This document shows, one piece after another, positions 57,491 through 64,000 of a stretch of DNA of 64,000 nucleotides; within the stretch, counting starts at the first letter, position 1; the number at the start of each line of letters is the position of its first letter. The notes under the pieces were generated by a model. The model saw only the letters and a list, made by a program, of their open reading frames with translations. It made no database searches and was not told where the DNA came from. A program made the position numbers and the translations under genes. The stretch comes from Streptomyces novaecaesareae (GTDB taxonomy: Bacteria; Actinomycetota; Actinomycetes; Streptomycetales; Streptomycetaceae): positions 62,001-126,000 of the forward strand of contig NZ_JNWQ01000020.1 of NCBI RefSeq assembly GCF_000716875.1, written 5' to 3'.

Positions 57491-58720
57491 TCAGTCCACC
57501 AGGTCACGCACGACCGCGTCGGCCAGGAGCCGGCCCTGGAGGGTCAGGGCGGCGCGGCCCTGCTCGTAGGGCTCCGGGGCGAGGAGGCCGTCGGCGAGGG
57601 CCCGGTCGGCGGCCTTGCGGCCGGTGGCGGTGAGGAGGTCGAGGCGCACGCCCTCCACCAGGCGCAGCTCCAGCAGGATGCGCTCGACGCGGCGGTCCTC
57701 GTCCGCCAGGACCTCGCGGCCCAGCCCCGGGCTGCGGCCCTCGGCGAGGGCCCGGGCGTAGGCGGCGGGGTGCTTGGCGTTCCACCAGCGGACGCCGCCG
57801 ACGTGGCTGTGGGCGCCCGGGCCGGCGCCCCACCAGTCGGCGCCGGTCCAGTACAGCTCGTTGTGGCGGCAGCGGCCCTCGGGGGTGGTGGCCCAGTTGG
57901 AGACCTCGTACCAGTGGTAGCCGGCGGCGGCGAGCGCCTGCTCGGCGATGAGGTAGCGGTCGGCGTGCACGTCGTCGTCGATCATCGGCAGTTCGCCGCG
58001 CTTGACCCGGGCGGCGAGCCGGGTGCCGTCCTCGACGATCAGGGAGTACGCGGAGACGTGGTCGGGCCCGGCGCCGATGGCGGCGTCCAGGGAGGCCCGC
58101 CAGTCGTCGTCGGACTCGCCGGGGGTGCCGTAGATGAGGTCGAGGTTGACGTGCTCGAACCCGGCCGCGCGGGCCTCGGCGACGCAGGCCTCGGGGCGGC
58201 CCGGGGTGTGGTGGCGGTCGAGCAGCTGCAGCACGTGGGGCCGGGCGCTCTGCATGCCGAAGGAGATCCGGTTGTAGCCGCCCTCGCGCAGTTCGGCCAG
58301 GTACGCCGGGTCGACGGACTCCGGGTTGGCCTCGGTGGTGACCTCGGCGCCGTCGGCGAGCCCGAACTCCTCGCGGATCGCGGCGAGCATCTTCACCAGG
58401 TCCCGGGCGGGCAGCAGGGTGGGGGTGCCGCCGCCGAGGAAGACGGTCCGGACGGGCAGGTCGACGGAGCCGAGCACCTTCCGGGCGAGCCGGATCTCGG
58501 CGACCACGTTGTCCGCGTACGTCTCCTGGGAGGCGACGGCCCCGGCGGAGCGCAGCTCGGTGGCGGTGTAGGTGTTGAAGTCGCAGTAGCCGCAGCGGCT
58601 GGCGCAGTACGGCACGTGCAGGTAGAAGCCGAACGGCCGCCGGCCGAGCCCGTCGAGGGCGTGTGCGGGCAGGGAACCGTCGGACGGCACCGGTTCGCCG
58701 TCGGGGAGTGCGGAGGGCAT
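57491..58720 (-). CDS. hemW: HemW (radical SAM heme chaperone)
   Basis: The 409-residue protein has a radical-SAM [4Fe-4S] motif YCASRCGYCDF (Cys39, Cys43, Cys46), GGGTPTLLPARD, NPESVDPAYLAELREGGYNR and a HemN C-terminal domain. It lacks the coproporphyrinogen oxidase-specific features and is a heme transfer protein rather than HemN, by length and position. ATG 58720. Hairpin separates it from the upstream acyl-CoA ligase. Confidence 0.94.
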   Translation of the reverse strand: MPSALPDGEPVPSDGSLPAHALDGLGRRPFGFYLHVPYCASRCGYCDFNTYTATELRSAGAVASQETYADNVVAEIRLARKVLGSVDLPVRTVFLGGGTPTLLPARDLVKMLAAIREEFGLADGAEVTTEANPESVDPAYLAELREGGYNRISFGMQSARPHVLQLLDRHHTPGRPEACVAEARAAGFEHVNLDLIYGTPGESDDDWRASLDAAIGAGPDHVSAYSLIVEDGTRLAARVKRGELPMIDDDVHADRYLIAEQALAAAGYHWYEVSNWATTPEGRCRHNELYWTGADWWGAGPGAHSHVGGVRWWNAKHPAAYARALAEGRSPGLGREVLADEDRRVERILLELRLVEGVRLDLLTATGRKAADRALADGLLAPEPYEQGRAALTLQGRLLADAVVRDLVD

Positions 58721-58731
58721 GACCCCATTGT

Positions 58732-58768
58732 CCCGTACGGCCCGGGCGTTCCCCGCGGGCCGTACGGG
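58732..58768 (-). terminator. 13-bp perfect hairpin after the acyl-CoA ligase gene
   Basis: CCCGTACGGCCCG pairs with CGGGCCGTACGGG (58732-58744 with 58756-58768), 11-base loop, 10 bases past the ligase stop and 11 before hemW starts. Confidence 0.85.
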
Positions 58769-58778
58769 ACGGGAGGGC

Positions 58779-60701
58779 TCAGGCCTCGTTGGCGCCCGCG
58801 TACATCGCGCTGACGGCGTCGGCGTAGGTCCGCTCGACCACCGGGCGCTTGATCTTCAGGCTCGGGGTGAGCTCGCCGTGCTCGATGTCGAGGTCGCGCG
58901 GCAGCAGGTGGAACTTCTTGATCGTCTGCCAGCGCTGAAGCCCCGCGTTGAGCCGCTTCACGAAGCCCTCGATCAGCTCGTGGACGGCCGGCTCGGCGGC
59001 CAGCTCGGCGTACGACTTCCCGGCCAGGCCGTGCTCGGCGGCCCAGGGCATCAGGACCGCCTCGTCCAGGCCGATCAGCGCGGTGCAGAAGTTGCGGCCG
59101 TTGCCGATCACCAGGATGTTGCTGACGAACGGGCAGACCGCCTTGAACCGGCCCTCGACCTCGCTGGGCGCCACGTACTTGCCGCCGGAGGTCTTGAACA
59201 GGTCCTTCTTGCGGTCGGTGATCCGCAGGAAGCCGTCCGGGCTGAGCTCGCCGATGTCCTCGGTGTGGAACCAGCCGTCCGGCTCCAGCACCTCGGCGGT
59301 CTTCTCCGGCAGGTTGTGGTAGCCGCGCATGACGCCCGGGCCGCGCAGCAGGATCTCGCCGTCCTCGGCGATCCGCACCTCGGTGCCGGGCAGCGGGCGG
59401 CCCACCGTGCCGATCCGCACGTCCTCCTCGCGGTTGACGCAGGAGCCGGCGCTGGTCTCGCTCAGGCCGTAGCCCTCCAGGATCGGCACCCCGGCGCCGA
59501 GGAAGAAGTAGCCGATCTCCGGGGCGAGCGCGGCACTGCCGGAGACGGCGCCGCGCAGCCGGCCGCCGAAGGCCACCCGGATCTTCGCGTACACCAGCTT
59601 GTCGGCCAGCGCGTGCTGCACCCGCAGGCCCAGCGGGGCGGTGCCGGTGCCGGTGGCGATCCGGCTCTCCTGGACGGCCCGGGCGTGCTCGCGGGCGACC
59701 TTGGCGGCCCACAGGAAGATCTTGTACTTGGCGCCGCCCTCGGCCCGGGCCTTGCCCGCGATGCCGTTGTAGACCTTCTCGAAGATGCGCGGCGCCGAGG
59801 CCATCACGGTCGGCCGGATCACCGGCAGGTTGTGGATGATCCGGTCCACCCGGCCGTCCACCGCCATCACGTGGCCGGTGGCGATCTGCCCGGAGATCAG
59901 CGTCTTGCCGAACACGTGCGACAGCGGCAGCCACATGAACTGCACGTCGTCGGAGCGCAGCAGCCCGCTGGACTCCTGCGCCCGGCCCTCGTACGCCCAG
60001 CAGTCGTGCACCAGGCGCACGCCCTTGGGGCGGCCGGTGGTGCCGGAGGTGTAGATCAGGGTGGCCAGCTGCTCCTTGCCGAGCCCGTCGACGGCCTTCT
60101 CCACCGCGTCCGGGTGCTGCTCCAGGTACTCGGCGCCGCGCTGCTCCAGCTCGGCGAGGGTGAGCAGCTCCAGGCCGGCCGTCTCCGGGGCACCGTCGGG
60201 GGCGTCGAACAGGACGACCGTGCGCAGCTCGGGCAGCTTCTCGATCTGCTCGACGGCCTTGGCCAGCTGGGCGGCGTTCTCCGCGAACAGCGCCCGGGAG
60301 CCCGAGTCGGAGAGGATGAACGCGGTCTCGTCCGCGTTGGTGCTCGGGTAGACGGTCGTGATCGCGGCGCCGGCGCACATGGCGCCGAGGTCGGCGAGGA
60401 TCCACTCGATCCGGGTGGAGGCGGCCAGGGCGACCCGGTCCTCCGGCCGGATGCCGAGCGCCATCAGGCCGGCGGCCACCGCCTTGACCCTGGTCGCGGT
60501 CTGCGCCCAGGTCAGCGAGCGCCACTGCTCGGCGCCGGGCGCGCCGTCCGCGGCCTGGTCGTCGACCGGTGCGGGGTGGCGGTAGGCCTCGGCGTTCGGG
60601 GTCGCGGCGACCCGCTCCAGGAACAGGTGGGCGACGGAGGCGGGGCGCCCGGCGACGAGGTCGGGCCTGCCGGAGTCGATCAGGGACTGCGCGGAACTCA
60701 A
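58779..60701 (-). CDS. Long-chain fatty-acid-CoA ligase
   Basis: The 640-residue ANL enzyme activates fatty acids to acyl-CoA via acyl-AMP. It has the AMP-binding motif LIYTSGTTGRPKGVRL, GYGLSETSAGSC (A5), GWFHTEDIGELSPDGFL (A8) and KTSGGKYVAPSEVE (A10 region). WLPLSHVFGKT and IMDP-free architecture resemble FadD15-type enzymes of actinobacteria. It stands upstream of hemW, with its own terminator. Confidence 0.93.
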   Translation of the reverse strand: MSSAQSLIDSGRPDLVAGRPASVAHLFLERVAATPNAEAYRHPAPVDDQAADGAPGAEQWRSLTWAQTATRVKAVAAGLMALGIRPEDRVALAASTRIEWILADLGAMCAGAAITTVYPSTNADETAFILSDSGSRALFAENAAQLAKAVEQIEKLPELRTVVLFDAPDGAPETAGLELLTLAELEQRGAEYLEQHPDAVEKAVDGLGKEQLATLIYTSGTTGRPKGVRLVHDCWAYEGRAQESSGLLRSDDVQFMWLPLSHVFGKTLISGQIATGHVMAVDGRVDRIIHNLPVIRPTVMASAPRIFEKVYNGIAGKARAEGGAKYKIFLWAAKVAREHARAVQESRIATGTGTAPLGLRVQHALADKLVYAKIRVAFGGRLRGAVSGSAALAPEIGYFFLGAGVPILEGYGLSETSAGSCVNREEDVRIGTVGRPLPGTEVRIAEDGEILLRGPGVMRGYHNLPEKTAEVLEPDGWFHTEDIGELSPDGFLRITDRKKDLFKTSGGKYVAPSEVEGRFKAVCPFVSNILVIGNGRNFCTALIGLDEAVLMPWAAEHGLAGKSYAELAAEPAVHELIEGFVKRLNAGLQRWQTIKKFHLLPRDLDIEHGELTPSLKIKRPVVERTYADAVSAMYAGANEA

Positions 60702-60986
60702 CGAGGACCTCCGGGGGCGGGTGGCCGTCTGAGGGATTGTTCGCGGCGTCCGTGGGGGCGGTCGCCGGGCCCCGGTTCACGCGGACGGTACCGGTCGGTA
60801 ACAAGGGGGCAATCAGCAGCCTAGGGGGAAACCGGTCATTCCGTAAGAGGGCGACGCCTCCTGGCACGCCCCCACCCCACCGGTGACCGCACCCCGCCAC
60901 CCGCCGCACCCCGCGGCGGCACCGGCCGCCGGACCTTCCGGACCGTTCGGCAAAAGCCCGGCAATCCCCCGGTTCCCGCACGCCGA

Positions 60987-62792
60987 ATGGCTCGTACGAC
61001 GCTACAGAACAACGAGAATCGGGGTGCGAACCCGACCGGCGACGACAAGAGTGTGCTAGTGCTGATCAGACTGCTCCGGGCGTACCTGCGCCCCTACTCC
61101 CGACCGATCACCCTGCTGGTGGTACTCCAGCTGGTGTCCACCCTCGCGGCGCTCTACCTGCCCACGCTCAACGCCGACATCATCGACCAAGGCGTGGTCA
61201 AGGGCGACACCGGCTACATCCTGCGCGTCGGCGGGGTGATGATCGGCGTGACCGTCCTCCAGGCGCTCTGCTCGATCGGCGCCGTCTTCATCGGCGCCCG
61301 CGTCGCCATGGCCTTCGGCCGGGACGTCCGCGCCGCCGTCTTCGACCGGGTGCAGAGCTTCTCCGCCCGCGAGGTCGGCCAGTTCGGCGCGCCCTCCCTG
61401 ATCACCCGCACCACCAACGACGTCCAACAGGTCCAGATGCTCGCCCTGATGAGCTTCACCCTCATGGTGGCCGCACCCATCATGTGCGTCGGCGGCATCA
61501 TCATGGCGCTCAACCAGGACGTCCCGCTCTCCGGCCTGCTGCTCGCCGTCATCCCCGCCCTCGCCGTCGTCGTCATCCTGCTGGTCCGCGCGCTGCGCCC
61601 CAAGTTCCGCAGCATGCAGACGAAGATCGACACGGTGAACCGCGTCCTGCGCGAACAGATCACCGGCATCCGGGTCATCCGGGCCTTCGTCAAGGACGAC
61701 CAGGAACAGGCCCGCTTCGCCGACGCCAACGAGGACCTCACCGACGTCGCCCGCCGCGTCGGCCGCCTGATGTCCGTCATGTTCCCGGCCGTCATGCTCG
61801 TCGTGAACGTCTCCAGCGTCGCCGTGCTCTGGTTCGGCGCCCACCGCATCGCCGACCACGACATGGAGATCGGCGCGCTCACCGCCTTCCTCTCCTACCT
61901 GATGCAGATCCTGATGAGCGTCATGATGGCCACCTTCATGTTCATGATGGTGCCGCGCGCCGAAGTCTGCGCCGAACGCGTCCAGGAAGTCCTCGGCACC
62001 GAATCCAGCGTCGTCCCGCCCACCGCGCCCGTCACCGAACTGGCCCGCCGCGGCCACCTCGAACTGCGCGACGTCGACTTCCGCTACCCCGGCGCCGAGG
62101 CCTCCGTCCTGCGCGGCATCGACCTCACCGCCCGCCCCGGCGAGACCACCGCCATCATCGGCTCCACCGGCAGCGGCAAGTCCACCCTGCTCGGCCTCGT
62201 CCCCCGCCTCTTCGACGCCACCTCCGGCCGGGTCCTGCTGGACGGCGTCGACGTGCGCGAACTCGCCGCCGACACCATCGCCGAGCACGTCGGCATCGTC
62301 CCGCAGAAGCCCTACCTGTTCTCCGGCACCGTCGCCAGCAACCTCCGCTACGGCCGGCCCGACGCCACCGACGAGGAACTCTGGCACGCCCTGGAGACCG
62401 CCCAGGCCAAGGAGTTCGTCGAAAAGCTCCCCGAAGGCCTCGACGCCCCCATCGCCCAGGGCGGCAGCAACGTCTCCGGCGGCCAGCGCCAACGCCTCGC
62501 CATCGCCCGGGCCCTCGTCCGCAAACCCTCCGTCTACCTCTTCGACGACTCCTTCTCCGCGCTCGACTACGCCACCGACGCCCGGCTGCGCAAGGCCCTC
62601 GCCCGCGAGACCGCCGACGCCACCGTCCTGATCGTCGCCCAGCGCGTGTCCACCATCCGCGACGCCGACCGGATCATCGTCCTCGACGAGGGCGCCGTCG
62701 TCGGCACCGGCACCCACCACGAGCTGATGGCCGACAACCCGACGTACCGGGAGATCGTGCTCTCCCAGCTCACCGAGCAGGAGGCGGCGTGA
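60987..62792 (+). CDS. ABC exporter half-transporter, degenerate ATPase site
   Basis: The 601-residue protein has a six-helix exporter domain (~25-320) and an ATPase with Walker A GSTGSGKST, signature NVSGGQRQRLAIARAL and Walker B VYLFDDSFSALD. The catalytic Glu after Walker B is Asp here, the typical degenerate partner of a heterodimeric exporter. An alternative start is GTG 61057 (VLIRLLRAYLR), more like relatives. The stop overlaps the partner gene (GTGA, 62789-62792). Substrate unknown. Confidence 0.93.
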   Translation: MARTTLQNNENRGANPTGDDKSVLVLIRLLRAYLRPYSRPITLLVVLQLVSTLAALYLPTLNADIIDQGVVKGDTGYILRVGGVMIGVTVLQALCSIGAVFIGARVAMAFGRDVRAAVFDRVQSFSAREVGQFGAPSLITRTTNDVQQVQMLALMSFTLMVAAPIMCVGGIIMALNQDVPLSGLLLAVIPALAVVVILLVRALRPKFRSMQTKIDTVNRVLREQITGIRVIRAFVKDDQEQARFADANEDLTDVARRVGRLMSVMFPAVMLVVNVSSVAVLWFGAHRIADHDMEIGALTAFLSYLMQILMSVMMATFMFMMVPRAEVCAERVQEVLGTESSVVPPTAPVTELARRGHLELRDVDFRYPGAEASVLRGIDLTARPGETTAIIGSTGSGKSTLLGLVPRLFDATSGRVLLDGVDVRELAADTIAEHVGIVPQKPYLFSGTVASNLRYGRPDATDEELWHALETAQAKEFVEKLPEGLDAPIAQGGSNVSGGQRQRLAIARALVRKPSVYLFDDSFSALDYATDARLRKALARETADATVLIVAQRVSTIRDADRIIVLDEGAVVGTGTHHELMADNPTYREIVLSQLTEQEAA

Positions 62793-64000
62793 CCACCCCC
62801 GGAAAGTCCCCGACGGGCGCTGCGAAGGCCGACCTGACGAAGGTCGGCGCTGCGAAGGCCGACCTGACGAAGGCCGGCGCTGCGAAGGCCGACCCGAAGA
62901 AGGCCGACGCCGACCTGCCCAGCGACTCCCAGGCCGCCGCCGCCCGCCGCGGCCCCGCCGGCCCGGGCCGCTTCATGGGCGGCCAGGGCACCGAGAAGTC
63001 CATGGACTTCAAGGGCTCCGGCAAACGCGTCCTCGGCCTGCTGCGCCCCGAACGCACCCTCCTCATCGGCGTCCTGCTCCTCGGCGTACTCGGCATCGGC
63101 TGCGCCGTCATCGGCCCCAAGATCCTCGGCGACGCCACCGACCTGATCTTCGCCGGCGTCATCGGCGCCCGCTTCCAGCCCGGCACCACCAAGGCCCAGG
63201 TCATCGACGGGCTGCGCGCCCACGGCGAGGGCGGCGTCGCCGACCTGCTCTCCGCCGTCGACTTCACCCCCGGCCAGGGCATGGACTTCGACGCCATCGG
63301 CACCATCCTGCTCTGGGTGCTCGGCATCTACGTCGCCTCCGCCGTCTTCGGCATCTTCCAGGGCCGGCTCGCCACCAAGGCCATCCAGCTCGCCAGCTAC
63401 CGGCTGCGCCAGGACGTCGAGGCCAAGCTCGCCCGGCTGCCGCTCAGCTACTTCGACAAGCAGCCGCGCGGCGAGGTGCTCAGCCGGGTCACCAACGACA
63501 TCGACAACATCGGCCAGTCCATGCAGCAGACCATGGGACAGGTCGTCAACTCGCTGCTCACCGTGGTCGGCGTGCTCGCGATGATGTTCTGGATCTCCCC
63601 GCTGCTCGCCGTGATCGCCCTGGTCTCGGTGCCGGTCTCGGTGGTCGTCGCCACCAAGGTCGGCAAGCGGGCGCAGCCGCAGTTCGTCCAGCAGTGGAAG
63701 TCCACCGGCCAACTCAACGCCCACGTCGAGGAGATGTACACCGGCCACACCCTGGTCACGGTGTTCGGCCGCCGACGCGAATCCGCCGAGACCTTCCGCG
63801 AGCACAACGAGGCGCTGTACGAGGCCAGTTACAAGGCCCAGTTCATCTCCGGCATCATCCAGCCCGCGATGATGCTGATCGGCAACCTGCAGTACGTCCT
63901 GGTCGCGGTCGTCGGCGGCCTGCGGGTGGCCAGCGGCGCGCTGTCCATCGGCGACGTCCAGGCGTTCATCCAGTACTCGCGGCAGTTCAGCCAGCCGCTC
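62789..64000 (+). CDS. ABC exporter partner subunit (3' end outside window)
   Basis: 404 residues are visible. An N-terminal hydrophilic tail of ~80 residues contains three decapeptide repeats (AAKADLTKVG, AAKADLTKAG, AAKADPKKAD). The transmembrane domain follows, with RVLGLLRPERTLLIGVLLLG, LGIYVASAVFGIFQGRLA, RLPLSYFDKQPRGEVLSRVT and HVEEMYTGHTLVTVFGRRRE, the coupling-helix pattern of exporters; the ATPase domain is beyond the window. It should pair with the preceding degenerate subunit and supply the catalytic Glu. The GTG overlaps the upstream TGA. Confidence 0.92.
   Translation, partial: MTTPGKSPTGAAKADLTKVGAAKADLTKAGAAKADPKKADADLPSDSQAAAARRGPAGPGRFMGGQGTEKSMDFKGSGKRVLGLLRPERTLLIGVLLLGVLGIGCAVIGPKILGDATDLIFAGVIGARFQPGTTKAQVIDGLRAHGEGGVADLLSAVDFTPGQGMDFDAIGTILLWVLGIYVASAVFGIFQGRLATKAIQLASYRLRQDVEAKLARLPLSYFDKQPRGEVLSRVTNDIDNIGQSMQQTMGQVVNSLLTVVGVLAMMFWISPLLAVIALVSVPVSVVVATKVGKRAQPQFVQQWKSTGQLNAHVEEMYTGHTLVTVFGRRRESAETFREHNEALYEASYKAQFISGIIQPAMMLIGNLQYVLVAVVGGLRVASGALSIGDVQAFIQYSRQFSQPL
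62819..62908 (+). repeat. Three in-frame 30-bp repeats
   Basis: Three tandem 30-base units (62819-62848, 62849-62878, 62879-62908) encode Lys/Ala-rich decapeptides in the N-terminus of the exporter subunit. The first two differ at one base; the third is more divergent. Confidence 0.92.

Overview
The window is GC-rich actinobacterial chromosome with third-codon G/C bias, frequent GTG starts and the Streptomycetaceae housekeeping order hrcA-dnaJ2-rsmE, hit-rnz-phoH-ybeY, era, leuA, recO-uppS, zur-znuBCA, glyS. The genus is most likely Streptomyces or Kitasatospora; I cannot separate them by reading. I found no rRNA, tRNA, CRISPR array, complete insertion sequence or prophage.

Left part (1-10.7 kb): a protein cut by the window edge, a secreted T1/Sa-type ribonuclease, pyruvate phosphate dikinase, a tRNA-dihydrouridine synthase, and an operon of sensor kinase, response regulator and an anchored DUF4097 protein. 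Two overlapping unknown genes follow. Accessory part (10.7-27.5 kb): many small regulator-plus-enzyme units (XRE/MFS, two overlapping MarR genes, Lrp, TetR, MarR/hydrolase), a secreted-protein pseudogene broken by an 11-bp tandem duplication, a VOC-DoxX-PLP lyase run, a NADAR protein overlapping a membrane-protein gene, and a helical-repeat protein.

Core part (27.5-58.7 kb): glyS is divergent from the zinc-uptake operon znuA-znuC-znuB-zur, whose promoter carries two Zur-like boxes. zur converges on uppS-recO. leuA is preceded by a leucine-rich leader peptide (leuL). Beyond it are a protealysin-like M4 peptidase and a small protein resembling emfourin, the protealysin inhibitor. A long leftward block runs from hrcA (with CIRCE) through dnaJ2, rsmE, a tricorn peptidase, an RDD protein, hit, rnz, phoH, ybeY, a CBS-domain membrane protein, a deaminase-like protein without zinc ligands, and era. 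htpX-pspAB and a DUF3097 gene point rightward from hrcA.

Right end (57.5-64 kb): hemW and a long-chain acyl-CoA ligase, then a two-gene heterodimeric ABC exporter. Its second subunit starts with three lysine/alanine decapeptide repeats and runs off the window. Most transcription units end in GC-rich hairpins without a U tract, as is normal in this family; these are listed. Start codons were chosen by overlap with the upstream gene, visible ribosome binding sites and family N-termini.
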